Shown: in pieces, positions 14,556-22,846 of the stretch
Layout: each line of letters starts with the position of its first letter
Numbering within the stretch: position 1 is the stretch's first letter
DNA from: TCS-49 sp964442515
GTDB lineage: Bacteria > Campylobacterota > Campylobacteria > Campylobacterales > Sulfurovaceae
Assembly: GCA_964442515.1 (NCBI GenBank)
Contig: CAYUAC010000011.1
Coordinates: forward strand, 1-28,533
DNA: 28,533 bases
Reading direction: 5' to 3'
Made by a program: the position numbers and the translations under genes
The notes under the pieces: model-generated
Databases searched by the model: none
What the model was told of the DNA's origin: nothing
Seen by the model: only the letters and a program-made list of their open reading frames with translations

Positions 14556-15359
14556 ATGGAAATTTTAAACAGAGCAAATGCCCCGTTCGGTGAGGGCGTA
14601 TGGAGTGAAATCGATGAGGTTATGGGAGAGTTTTTAAGCAAACGCCTCAACCTCAGAGCCGCCGTTGATTTTAAAGACGGCTATGATTACCACACAGACG
14701 GTATCTCCACCGGGGATGTCAAATCCGTCTCAAACAAAAACGATCTCAGTATTCAGGCAAGAGTACCTTTGAATATGATCGAAGTCAAAAAACGCTTTAA
14801 ACTGGGCAGCGGCGTGATCGAAGATATCAAAAGAGGAATGAGCGATTATGATGACAGCGCATTTGCCGATGCGGCCAACGCTTTTGCCGCAAGCGAAAAC
14901 GGTATGATCCTGCAAGGTATTAAACAAGCTGGAATCGAGGGCATTATGAGCAGCGGCGAAGTCAAAAGCGTCAGTGTCAACTCAGCCAAAGAGATTCTCT
15001 CAGCCGTGGCTAAGGGTCTTGGTACGTTTAACAAAGAGTTTGTTGGCGGTCCCTTCAAGCTTGTGATCTCAAGTGCGACCATGGCCAAGCTGCACACGGA
15101 ATTTTTTGACGGCATCAGCGTCAAAGCCAAACTTGATGACATTTTAGGCAGCGGTAGCATCGTGGTGAATGAAGATATCGGCGATAAAGACGCGCTGCTG
15201 CTTTCACAGCAGGGCGGAGACTTTGAATTTTACAGCGGGCTTGACGTAAGCGTTGGTTTTGAAAAAGAGGTGAAAGACGGTGTGGAACTGTTTGTAACCC
15301 AGACGTGTACGTTTCGAGTGCTTGGACCAGAAGCGGCTATTGCTATCAAGATGAAATAA
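14556..15359 (+). CDS. Encapsulin shell protein
   Basis: A 267-residue HK97-fold protein of family 1 encapsulins, the normal size for a T=1 60-subunit compartment. The N-terminus (NRANAPFGEGVWSEIDE) is characteristic: this helix makes the inner groove for the cargo peptide. The region from 140 to 185, with KGLGTFNKEFVGGPFKLVIS, and the C-terminus VTQTCTFRVLGPEAAIAI also match. It lies directly downstream of its cargo gene with AAAGGAT before the ATG, so both are made together. The gene is followed after 10 bp by a cytochrome b5-like gene in the same operon. Confidence 0.95.
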   Translation: MEILNRANAPFGEGVWSEIDEVMGEFLSKRLNLRAAVDFKDGYDYHTDGISTGDVKSVSNKNDLSIQARVPLNMIEVKKRFKLGSGVIEDIKRGMSDYDDSAFADAANAFAASENGMILQGIKQAGIEGIMSSGEVKSVSVNSAKEILSAVAKGLGTFNKEFVGGPFKLVISSATMAKLHTEFFDGISVKAKLDDILGSGSIVVNEDIGDKDALLLSQQGGDFEFYSGLDVSVGFEKEVKDGVELFVTQTCTFRVLGPEAAIAIKMK

Positions 15360-15369
15360 AGAGGTCTTT

Positions 15370-15591
15370 ATGACAAAAGAAGAGTTGGCCAAATACAACG
15401 GCAAAGAGGGAAATAAAGCCTATATCGGTTTTGAGGGCAAGGTATATGACGTTACCGACAGTCCGTTATGGAAAGAGGGCGTACATAAAAAGAAACTGCA
15501 TGCGGGCAATGACCTTACCGGGGAGATGGAAAACGCTCCGCACGGCAAAGAGGTGCTGGAGCGCTTTGAAGTCGTGGATACCTTAGAGTAG
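15370..15591 (+). CDS. Cytochrome b5-like heme-binding protein in the encapsulin operon
   Basis: A 73-residue protein comprising just one cytochrome b5-like domain of the small prokaryotic type. The order is strand YIGFEGKVYDVTDSPLW, then GVHKKKLHAGNDLTGEMENAPHG, then EVLERFEVVDTLE. The probable heme ligands are His39 or His44 and His58. There is no signal peptide, membrane helix or shell-targeting peptide, so it should be a cytoplasmic electron carrier outside the shell. The start has AAGAGG upstream and lies 10 bp after the encapsulin stop. Context suggests electron delivery linked to iron oxidation or release; that is inference. Some proteins of this fold bind other ligands than heme. Confidence 0.82.
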   Translation: MTKEELAKYNGKEGNKAYIGFEGKVYDVTDSPLWKEGVHKKKLHAGNDLTGEMENAPHGKEVLERFEVVDTLE

Positions 15592-15594
15592 GGC

Positions 15595-16413
15595 TTAAGC
15601 CTTTTTGTACCGCTGCAGGAGTTTTTGCAGCGCCAAAACGATAAAAAGCGTCATTGACGCTACCGCGATCACGGCAGCCCCGCTGCTGAGATCGTAGGTA
15701 TACGCAAGCCCCAGGCCGCTTAGCATAAAAATAAGCGAAATAAAAAACGAGGCTATCATCATATGGGCTAACGAGTTGACAAAACGTTCGGCTAAAAACG
15801 GCGGGATCGTGAGCAGCGCGATGATGAGAATCAGGCCCACCGCCTGGATGCTGATAATAACGCCAAGTGAGATCAAAACGATCATGAGCATATAAAAGCT
15901 TTTGGCGTTCACCCCCTGCAGGGCCGCGAATTCACTGTCAAAACTCACGCTTAAAAACTCTTTGTAAAACAGGATGACCAGTCCCACAATCAGGGTATCA
16001 AGAGTAGCCATCATCCATATGTCAAAATCTCCCAGGCTCAGAATGCTTCCAAACAGATAACTCATCAGTTCGACGTTGTAGCCGGGTGTCAGATCAAGCA
16101 GTATGATCCCCGCAGCCATCCCAAAAGCCCAGATCGCGCCGATAACGGTATCGATACGCTCTTTTGAGTGAAACGAAAGCATCGCGATGACAACACCAAA
16201 AACCACCGCGCTTGCCAGGGCGCCCAGGATTGGCGTAAAGCCCAAAAATACCGCCAGCCCCAGCCCGCTGTAACTGCCGTGCGCAATGCCTCCCGCGACA
16301 AAGACCATTTTATTCACCACCGTCAGCGAACCGATTACGGCTGTGGCTATACTGACTAAAAACGCCGCGATCAGAGCGTTTTGGATGAAATCATACTGCA
16401 GCAGTTCAAACAT
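15595..16413 (-). CDS. znuB: Zinc/manganese ABC transporter permease (ZnuB-like)
   Basis: A 272-residue inner-membrane protein of the ABC-3 family with about eight hydrophobic segments. Typical features are GGIAHGSYSGLGLAVFLG near 45-62 and the Gly-rich segments around the channel. The start MFELLQYDFIQNAL overlaps the ATPase gene by 8 bp; the reading frame extends a little further upstream but that part is coding for the ATPase. It converges with the encapsulin operon only 3 bp away, with no terminator between them. Metal specificity (Zn versus Mn) rests on the His-rich binding protein of the operon. Confidence 0.88.
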   Translation of the reverse strand: MFELLQYDFIQNALIAAFLVSIATAVIGSLTVVNKMVFVAGGIAHGSYSGLGLAVFLGFTPILGALASAVVFGVVIAMLSFHSKERIDTVIGAIWAFGMAAGIILLDLTPGYNVELMSYLFGSILSLGDFDIWMMATLDTLIVGLVILFYKEFLSVSFDSEFAALQGVNAKSFYMLMIVLISLGVIISIQAVGLILIIALLTIPPFLAERFVNSLAHMMIASFFISLIFMLSGLGLAYTYDLSSGAAVIAVASMTLFIVLALQKLLQRYKKA

Positions 16414-17116
16414 GATCGCACCCTGCGTGGATGAGTTCGACCGGGCAGACGTGGTCACTGTCAAAATCTTCTCTTTTTTTACTGATAGCGTTGTGCATAT
16501 GCAGTTTGTGGTCTATATGCGCGATCTTGGTCGCGTATCCCAGCAGTACGGCCGTATCGTGACTGACGATGATAATGCCTACTTTTTTATTGAGCTTTTT
16601 AAGCAGGTCGTAGGTTTGCTGCTTGGACTGCCTGTCCAGGCTGGCGGTGGGTTCATCCAGCAGCAGGATATCTGCTTCGCTGCACAGAGCCCTGGCGATA
16701 AAGGTGCGCTGCCTCTGGCCGCCGGAGAGTTTGGAGATATTATGATCCGCAAAATCTTCCATACCGACTGCTTCCAGAGCTTCATCGGCTTTGGCTTTAT
16801 CTTTTTTGGTAAAAAAGCCAAACTTTTTTTGCGACAGTCGTCCCATGAGAACCGCATCTAAAACCTTCATAGGAAAGTTTTTGGCCGGTTGGGTGTTTTG
16901 GGGCACATAGGAGAGTTTGATCCCCTTTTTAATACTGATGCGGCCGCTTTTTGGCGTAAGCAGTCCCAGGATCAGCCTGATCAGCGTGGACTTGCCCCCG
17001 CCGTTTGGTCCGATAACGGCTAAGAAGTCGCTTTTATCATAGTGGAATGTAATATCTTGTAAGATATCTTCTTTGTCATAGGCAAAGCTGACGTTTTTGA
17101 TTTCAATATCGTGCAA
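16406..17116 (-). CDS. znuC: Zinc/manganese ABC transporter ATPase (ZnuC-like)
   Basis: A 236-residue ATPase. Visible motifs: Walker A GPNGGGKST, Q-loop YVPQN, signature LSGGQRQR, Walker B LLLDEPTASLD and switch His in VSHDTAV. The likely start is TTG at 17114-17116 (reading LHDIEIKNVSFAYDKEDI), one base after the binding-protein stop, with AAAGGTG upstream; no ATG gives an intact first strand, and the open frame farther upstream lies inside znuA. The C-terminal tail (about 200-236) is His/Cys-containing. It overlaps the permease gene by 8 bp. Confidence 0.88.
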   Translation of the reverse strand: MHDIEIKNVSFAYDKEDILQDITFHYDKSDFLAVIGPNGGGKSTLIRLILGLLTPKSGRISIKKGIKLSYVPQNTQPAKNFPMKVLDAVLMGRLSQKKFGFFTKKDKAKADEALEAVGMEDFADHNISKLSGGQRQRTFIARALCSEADILLLDEPTASLDRQSKQQTYDLLKKLNKKVGIIIVSHDTAVLLGYATKIAHIDHKLHMHNAISKKREDFDSDHVCPVELIHAGCDHV

Positions 17117-17117
17117 T

Positions 17118-17981
17118 TTACAGCACCTTTGAAAGTTCTTGTGCCATACGCAGCAGGTTTTGTTCCCATTCAGGGCTGAGCGGCGAAACAGTAATCGTTT
17201 TGCCGCCGATGCTTTTGGCAATGGTTTGCGCGCTTTTTTGCGAAAACTCCGGAGCCACAAAAACGGCTTTGATGCCGTGGTCTTTGGCAAAATCGATCAG
17301 TTGTATCAAATCCTTTTGTTTGGGGGCTTTACCCTCGATCTCCACAGGCACCTGTGTCAACCCGTAATCTCTGGCAAAATAGCCCCAGGAGGGGTGAAAG
17401 ACGATGAATTTGTCTGAATTTCTGTTTTGCAAAAGGTTTTTAATCTTGGTATCCAAGGCTTCAACTTTTTGCAAAAAACGCTTGTAATTGTTTTCATAAA
17501 AGGCTGCATTTGTTTTGTCTGCTTCAACCAGCGCGTCTTTGATATGAGCCGCTATCGTCTTGGCCAGCGTGGGCGAGAGCCAGATATGGGGATCAAGGTT
17601 TTTCTTCTTGTCGTGGTTATGGTGTCCGTGGGTATCGTGTTCTTCATGGTCATGGGCTGCAACAGGGTGTTTTTGGATATCTTTATCCATCGCTACAAAA
17701 TCAGTGTTTTGCGCCGCGTCTTGAAAGCGGGACAGCCAGCGCTTTTCAAAGGGAGCGCTGATGGAAAAATACAGATCGGCTTTGGAAAGAACGGTCATCT
17801 GTGAAGGTTTTGGCTCATAGGTAACGGGCGAACTGCCCGGGGTGACCATCACTTCTACGCCGACTTTGTCGCCGCCGATCTGGTTGACGAAATATTTTTG
17901 CGGCAGGATGCTGACAACGGTGCTTACCTGTGCGTTCAGGGCGATTGCGGCAAAGAGTGTCAAAACAGTAAAGCGCAGCAT
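17118..17981 (-). CDS. znuA: Zinc-binding periplasmic protein (ZnuA-like)
   Basis: A 287-residue solute-binding protein of the cluster A-I metal family with a Sec signal (MLRFTVLTLFAAIALNAQ). A His/Asp-rich loop at 105-123 (11 or so residues are His or Asp) is typical of zinc rather than manganese transporters. Probable ligands are His132 (LDPHIW), His196 (VFHPSWG) and Glu245 (APEFSQ). The usual first His in the SPH-YEP motif is missing here (SPVTYEP, 51-57), so the site may use three ligands or the loop. The start has AAGGA upstream. It is the first gene of znuA-C-B, divergent from a Fur-family regulator. Confidence 0.88.
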   Translation of the reverse strand: MLRFTVLTLFAAIALNAQVSTVVSILPQKYFVNQIGGDKVGVEVMVTPGSSPVTYEPKPSQMTVLSKADLYFSISAPFEKRWLSRFQDAAQNTDFVAMDKDIQKHPVAAHDHEEHDTHGHHNHDKKKNLDPHIWLSPTLAKTIAAHIKDALVEADKTNAAFYENNYKRFLQKVEALDTKIKNLLQNRNSDKFIVFHPSWGYFARDYGLTQVPVEIEGKAPKQKDLIQLIDFAKDHGIKAVFVAPEFSQKSAQTIAKSIGGKTITVSPLSPEWEQNLLRMAQELSKVL

Positions 17982-18006
17982 CGGAAAAGTCCTTTTATCT
18001 TTTTTT

Positions 18007-18033
18007 GTTATAATAATAACGCAACCAGGTTGC
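18007..18033. promoter_or_regulatory. Divergent control region with two dyads (probable Zur-type operator)
   Basis: Between znuA and the Fur-family gene (65 bp) lie GTTATAATAATAAC (18007-18020), a near-palindrome resembling AT-rich Zur/Fur boxes, and GCAACC-A-GGTTGC (18021-18033), a perfect 6-bp dyad. The first contains a TATAAT on the plus strand and TATTAT on the minus strand, so one bound regulator could control both directions. Assignment to the neighbouring regulator is inference. Confidence 0.55.
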
Positions 18034-18046
18034 AAAAAGGCTTAAA

Positions 18047-18406
18047 ATGGAACAGTTTTTATACTCTTATAAGTTGCGTGTTACCAGACACCGGCTTTTT
18101 ATCCTCCGTCTTTTGAAAAAATCGCGGGCGCCGGTGAGCTATTCCCAGCTTAAAAACAGACTGGACGCACAGATGGATAAAGCCACCTTTTACAGAAATA
18201 TCCAAAAGCTCGTGGACGCGGGAGCCGTGACCAAACTGGAATACAGCGGCGAATGGTTTTTTGAACTGTATGAGCACAGGCATTCACACTTTTTATGTAC
18301 CGCCTGTAAACAGATGCGCTGTATTCAACAAAGCCCCGACCTGCAGGGATTTTGCGTACAGACCGCCATCTTTCAGGGGCTTTGTGAAAGCTGCCTGCAA
18401 AGCTGA
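18047..18406 (+). CDS. Fur-family metalloregulator (probably Zur)
   Basis: A 119-residue regulator, slightly short for the family. Residues 1-75 form the winged helix DNA-binding domain (KATFYRNIQKLVDAGAV is the recognition region). The dimerisation part has HRHSHFLC followed by two CXXC pairs, CTAC and CESC, the structural zinc site. Being divergent from znuA with shared control DNA points to a zinc-uptake repressor (Zur), but Fur or PerR roles cannot be excluded by sequence. The ATG has AAAAGG upstream. Its stop TGA directly abuts the stop codon of the convergent gene (TGATCA). Confidence 0.8.
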   Translation: MEQFLYSYKLRVTRHRLFILRLLKKSRAPVSYSQLKNRLDAQMDKATFYRNIQKLVDAGAVTKLEYSGEWFFELYEHRHSHFLCTACKQMRCIQQSPDLQGFCVQTAIFQGLCESCLQS

Positions 18407-20089
18407 TCAGATATGCAGTTTTCTATGGAAGTATTTGTCCAGGTCAAAATAGATTTCTCCCGTGACGCTTTTAAAGGTCAGATTAGCCTTTTTTAAATCA
18501 TTGATGCTTTTTATCCCCATAATCGCCAGGATCATTTTGATCCCTCTGCCCAGGTTGCGGTGGTAGTTGGCGATTTCGGCGGCATTTTTCAGAACCAGAT
18601 AGGAAGCGCGTTTTTTCTCATCCTGGGTCGCCATGCCCACCGGACACTGGTGCGATCCAAAGCCAGAACACATCCTGGCTCTGATACAGCCTCCGCTCAT
18701 CATAAACCCTCTGGCGATTCCCACCGCGTCGGCTCCCATACTCAAAGAGATAACCACGTCATCGGGAGTGAGGATTTTGCCGCTTGCGATGATCTTGACC
18801 CGGTCGCGGATTTCGTATTTTTCAAGCAGGGTATCTAAGATATAGATGGAGTTGTTGGTTTTTAGTCCCACCGATTCCATCAGTTCCAGCGGCGCGGTCG
18901 CGCTGCCGCCTTCGCCGCTGTCGATGCTGATAAAATCAGGCAGCGTAAGCTTTTGTTTATGCCTGCTGGCCAGCACCGAAACCATATCTTCGACCGAGCG
19001 GGTATCGGAGATGACGATTTTAAAGCCCACGGGTTTGCCCGAAAGCTCCTGCAGATACGCCACGAAATCCAGCAGCTCTTCAGTCGTGGATGCGTAGGGA
19101 AAACGGTTGGGCGAAAAAAGATTCTGCCCCTCTTTGACACCTCTGTAGTAGGCGATGTCGGCGTTGACCTTGGAGGCGGCAAGTTTGCCGCCGGTCTGCT
19201 TGGCTCCCTGGGCGATCTTGATCTCTGTCATTTGGCAAAAGCGCATCACCTTTTGGTAGCGCACGGGATCAAAATCCCCCTTTTCATCCCGGACCCCGTA
19301 CAGCCCCGAACTCATTTGAAAGATCATATCGGGGATATCTTTGGGAGTCTGCTTTGGAAAGTGCGTTAGCGGGGCTTTCCAGTTGATGCGAAAGAGCATG
19401 TGTGATTTTTTGGAAAAGATATAGGTATTTCGGGTATTGTATTTTTTCAGCGACAGCGCGCGGTACCATCGTATTGCAACGGCACCGTTAAAAAGGAGGC
19501 GTCCGATTTTGTACGCAATCAGTGCGCGCTTTTTTGGCGGAATGATTTCTAAATATTTTTCGCTTTTGGCCGGTTCGTGGGTATAAAGGTGGTTGGAAGT
19601 CAGTGAACCTTCCCCGATATTGACCGCAAGGTCGGAGTTGGCAGCGCCCAGACTGAAAGCCCGCACCGCTTCGGGACTGAGTGCGCCGTCGCTCATGGCC
19701 GAGCGGATGATGGGGGTTTTGCATACAAAGGGAGTTTGTCTGTCTTTGCCGAAGGTGACGCTGATATCGTCATCAACCTCGTCTTCGTTGAGCACCGTGT
19801 TGGCGTGCTTGATGATAAAGCGGGACCCGGAAAAGGGTTGTGAAACCGAAAATGATTTATAATTTGGCCGGTCTTTGGCCGCGGTATACACCCAGTCGAT
19901 CTTGTCGCGGGATTCATAAAAGGTTTCTTCGGCAAAATACTGGCGCAGCGGTTCGCGCAACTCTTCAAAGACAAAACGCATCCTGCCGATGATGGGGTAG
20001 TTGATAAGTAGTTGGTGTTTTCGCTGGATATATTTATCGTGGATATAAAACAGCACGAGAAATACCAGAAAAACAATAAGATAGATCAT
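18407..20089 (-). CDS. FMN-binding glutamate synthase-family protein, membrane anchored
   Basis: A 560-residue protein. One N-terminal hydrophobic helix (1-15) is followed by a basic segment, then a domain like the FMN/Fe-S half of glutamate synthase (about 95-520). Visible are the SDGALSPEAVRAFSLGAANSD region, ISIDSGEGGSATAP, GADAVGIARGFMMSGGC and a cysteine cluster ending in CPVGMATQ, where the synthase binds a 3Fe-4S centre. There is no glutaminase domain, so it is not a normal GltB. Members of this family are widespread stand-alone proteins of uncertain substrate. It is 20 bp downstream of the GGDEF-EAL gene in the same direction and probably cotranscribed. Confidence 0.82.
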   Translation of the reverse strand: MIYLIVFLVFLVLFYIHDKYIQRKHQLLINYPIIGRMRFVFEELREPLRQYFAEETFYESRDKIDWVYTAAKDRPNYKSFSVSQPFSGSRFIIKHANTVLNEDEVDDDISVTFGKDRQTPFVCKTPIIRSAMSDGALSPEAVRAFSLGAANSDLAVNIGEGSLTSNHLYTHEPAKSEKYLEIIPPKKRALIAYKIGRLLFNGAVAIRWYRALSLKKYNTRNTYIFSKKSHMLFRINWKAPLTHFPKQTPKDIPDMIFQMSSGLYGVRDEKGDFDPVRYQKVMRFCQMTEIKIAQGAKQTGGKLAASKVNADIAYYRGVKEGQNLFSPNRFPYASTTEELLDFVAYLQELSGKPVGFKIVISDTRSVEDMVSVLASRHKQKLTLPDFISIDSGEGGSATAPLELMESVGLKTNNSIYILDTLLEKYEIRDRVKIIASGKILTPDDVVISLSMGADAVGIARGFMMSGGCIRARMCSGFGSHQCPVGMATQDEKKRASYLVLKNAAEIANYHRNLGRGIKMILAIMGIKSINDLKKANLTFKSVTGEIYFDLDKYFHRKLHI

Positions 20090-20109
20090 ATAGTTCCTTT
20101 ATTGGTACT

Positions 20110-21951
20110 TTATTGTTGTTCTTGCAGAAGCTGTTCAAACTCCTCTTTTGTCACGGCTTTGGAGTAAAAATACCCCTGTCCGTATTCGCAGTCCATCTCA
20201 TTAAGGATATCGGTGTGTTCGGCCATTTCGATCCCTTCGGCTACGATCTTGTAATCTAAGGATTTGCCCATACCGATGATCGCTTTGCTAATCATCACGT
20301 CGCCGTGGTCTCTGTGCAGATCCATGATAAATTCTCTGTCGATTTTGAGCACGTCTACAGGCAGCTTTTTAAGGTAAGAAAGCGAAGAGTATCCGGTTCC
20401 GAAATCATCAATAGACAGCGTTACGCCCAGGGTTTTGAGCTCTTTGAGGATTTTGATACTGTTTTGGACATTGTTCATTGAGATGGTTTCGGTGATTTCA
20501 AGTTCCAGTTTACTGGGGTCGATATCATGTTTTTGAATAATCTCTTTGACATCACGTACCAGCGAGCCGTGCTGAAACTGTCGGCCTGAAAGGTTGACCG
20601 CTACGCTTAAGTCTTTGTTTTTCCAGTTGTGTATCTCTTTGGCTGCCAGGTTAAGCACTTTTTTGCCGATGGGAATGATCATGCCCGTATTTTCGGCCAG
20701 ATCGATAAAACTGTCGGGATAAAGCAGTCCGTGGACGGGATGGTGCCAGCGAACCAGCGCCTCGGCCCCGATGATGCGGCCGTCTTTGAGACTGACTTTT
20801 GGCTGATAAAACAGCGTGATTTCGTCATCTTTTTCAAGGGCCCGGCGCAGGTCCTGTTCGAGGCTGAGCTGATCGCTGAAATCCTTGGTCATGGTCATTT
20901 CATACACTTGATAATTGTTGCGCCCCAGTTCTTTGGCCCGATACATCGCAGCATCGGCGTAGGTGATGAGTTCATCTTTCTTGCTGCCGTGGGTGGGAGC
21001 GATGGCAATACCGATGCTCATGGAGGTAAAAAGCGTATGGGTGTGAATGAGAAAAGGTTTTTTGAGTTGGTGCAAAATCTTTTTGGCCACGCTTTTGGCG
21101 TCGTCGTCTGATTCCAGGCGCGGCAGTAAAATGACAAACTCGTCCCCGCCCAGGCGCGAAATCGTGTCGCTTTGCCTGACGATGTTTTTTAAAATTTCCG
21201 AGATTTCAATGATGAGTTCATCACCCACATCGTGGCCCAGCGTGTCGTTGATATACTTAAAGCGGTCAAGATCCAAAAACAGTACGCCGACCTTGTCACC
21301 GTAACGTTCTGCCTGCAAAAGAGCTTCATTGAGCCTGTTATCAAGCAGTCGGCGGTTGGCCAGCCCGGTGAGGGGATCGTGAAAAGCCAAAAATTCGATG
21401 GTTTTTTCATTTTCGATCTGGGCGGTAATATCCATCAGCGTACCGATAAGCTTGAGTACGCCGTTTTTGTGTTTTCTGGCCTTAACACGGCACTCGGCGC
21501 TTAAGGGTTTATTGTTAAAGGTGCGCAGATCGACCCGCAGGACAAAACTGGAGCCGTTGGTCACGGCTTTTTGCGTCAGTTTCATGAATTCATGACGGTC
21601 TTTGAGTTCCATATACTCCATAAAACTGGTCCAGCTCAGTGTTTTGGTGGCTTTGACGCCGAGAATACGGTATATTTGAATGGAAGCGTTAAACACTTGT
21701 TTGTTTACATCGTATTCAAAGCTGCCGACCTTGGCCATCTTTTGCGATTCCAGCAGATTGGACTGAGACTGGCTGAACTCTTCGTTTAAGATACCAAGAT
21801 CAGCCTGCAGCCGGCGATTTTGATTGATAAGAGCGTTGACAAAGCTGGCACACCGGGCCGCTTTGGGATCCAAATCCGTTGTATCCAGCGGCAGGGGCTC
21901 TTTGATGTCAAGATTTTGCAGCAGCGTGCCCAGCTTGTCTATGCCCTCCAT
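20110..21951 (-). CDS. PAS-GGDEF-EAL c-di-GMP enzyme
   Basis: A 613-residue cytoplasmic protein. A PAS domain (about 72-180, KVGSFEYDVNKQ to GTLMDITAQI) is followed by a GGDEF domain (185-350) with intact GGDEF at 268-272 and an inhibitory site RxxD at 259-262, then an EAL domain (360-613) with EAL at 397-399, DDFGTG at 515-520 and LKIDREF. All key residues are present, so it may both make and degrade c-di-GMP, with the PAS domain as sensor. The start at ATG 21951 is preferred; a TTG at 21960 would add three residues, and neither has a strong ribosome-binding site. It lies 12 bp after thiG, suggesting cotranscription. Confidence 0.9.
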   Translation of the reverse strand: MEGIDKLGTLLQNLDIKEPLPLDTTDLDPKAARCASFVNALINQNRRLQADLGILNEEFSQSQSNLLESQKMAKVGSFEYDVNKQVFNASIQIYRILGVKATKTLSWTSFMEYMELKDRHEFMKLTQKAVTNGSSFVLRVDLRTFNNKPLSAECRVKARKHKNGVLKLIGTLMDITAQIENEKTIEFLAFHDPLTGLANRRLLDNRLNEALLQAERYGDKVGVLFLDLDRFKYINDTLGHDVGDELIIEISEILKNIVRQSDTISRLGGDEFVILLPRLESDDDAKSVAKKILHQLKKPFLIHTHTLFTSMSIGIAIAPTHGSKKDELITYADAAMYRAKELGRNNYQVYEMTMTKDFSDQLSLEQDLRRALEKDDEITLFYQPKVSLKDGRIIGAEALVRWHHPVHGLLYPDSFIDLAENTGMIIPIGKKVLNLAAKEIHNWKNKDLSVAVNLSGRQFQHGSLVRDVKEIIQKHDIDPSKLELEITETISMNNVQNSIKILKELKTLGVTLSIDDFGTGYSSLSYLKKLPVDVLKIDREFIMDLHRDHGDVMISKAIIGMGKSLDYKIVAEGIEMAEHTDILNEMDCEYGQGYFYSKAVTKEEFEQLLQEQQ

Positions 21952-21963
21952 TTTGCACAAACC

Positions 21964-22731
21964 CTACTGAAACATGCCGCCGATGGGGCTGCTGGCTGTT
22001 GCGTAGGGCTTTTTGGGAATGCGTCCGGCCTCAAAGCTCAGACGTCCGCTGATAACGGCATATTTCATCGCTTCAGCCATTTTGATAGGTTCTTTGGCAC
22101 CGGCGATGGCGGTGTTTGTCAGTACTGCATCCGCGCCAAGTTCCATAGCGATCGCCGCGTCGCTGGCGCATCCCACGCCCGCGTCTACGACTACCGGAAC
22201 GCTGATGGCGTCTTTGATAAAGTCGATGTTGTAGCGGTTTTGGATACCAAGGCCGCTTCCGATGGGCGCGGCAAGGGGCATGACCGCATCGGCGCCGGCG
22301 TTTTCAAGCCGTTTGGCGATAATAGGATCGTCGTTGGTATAAGCCATGATGGTAAAGCCGTCTTTTTTCAGCACTTCGCACGCCTGGATAGTATCGACCA
22401 CATCCGGATAGAGCGTTTTGGCCGTATCGCCGATGACTTCGAGTTTGATCAGATCAATCCCGGTGGCTTCGCGCACCAGACGAAACAGCGTGATCGCTTC
22501 TTTGGCCGTGGTACAGCCTGCGCTGTTTGGCAAAATCTGAACGTCGCTGTTTTTAAAGTAATCCATCAGGTTTTCTTCATTTGGATCGGTGATGTTGACC
22601 CGTTTGGTCGCAACCGTAATCATATTGGACCCGCTGGCGATGGTGGCATCGTACGTGGTTTGAAAATCGGGGTATTTTCCGCTTCCTACTATCAGTCTGC
22701 TTTCAAATTCGTATTTTCCGACTTTGAACAT
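21964..22731 (-). CDS. thiG: Thiazole synthase ThiG
   Basis: A 255-residue TIM-barrel enzyme that builds the thiazole phosphate of thiamine from deoxyxylulose phosphate, dehydroglycine and ThiS thiocarboxylate. Lys96 in LIKLEVIGD is the Schiff-base lysine. Other family stretches are VGSGKYPDF, PNSAGCTTAKEA, PLAAPIGSGLGI and DAGVGCASDAAIAMELGADAVL. The start at MFKVGKYEF is supported by AAAGGA upstream; the longer open frame before it is a Ser/Cys-rich translation of the antisense of the cytochrome gene. No thiS, thiF or thiH is nearby, so the pathway is split across the genome. Confidence 0.95.
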   Translation of the reverse strand: MFKVGKYEFESRLIVGSGKYPDFQTTYDATIASGSNMITVATKRVNITDPNEENLMDYFKNSDVQILPNSAGCTTAKEAITLFRLVREATGIDLIKLEVIGDTAKTLYPDVVDTIQACEVLKKDGFTIMAYTNDDPIIAKRLENAGADAVMPLAAPIGSGLGIQNRYNIDFIKDAISVPVVVDAGVGCASDAAIAMELGADAVLTNTAIAGAKEPIKMAEAMKYAVISGRLSFEAGRIPKKPYATASSPIGGMFQ

Positions 22732-22846
22732 AAAAATCCTTTGTAAAATAATTAAATATAGGTTATTATACTTTAATCGGCTTTGTAAACCAAATTTTTT
22801 AAGTCCCAAACGGGTACAATGGATAAAATCAACAAAAAGGATGTTT

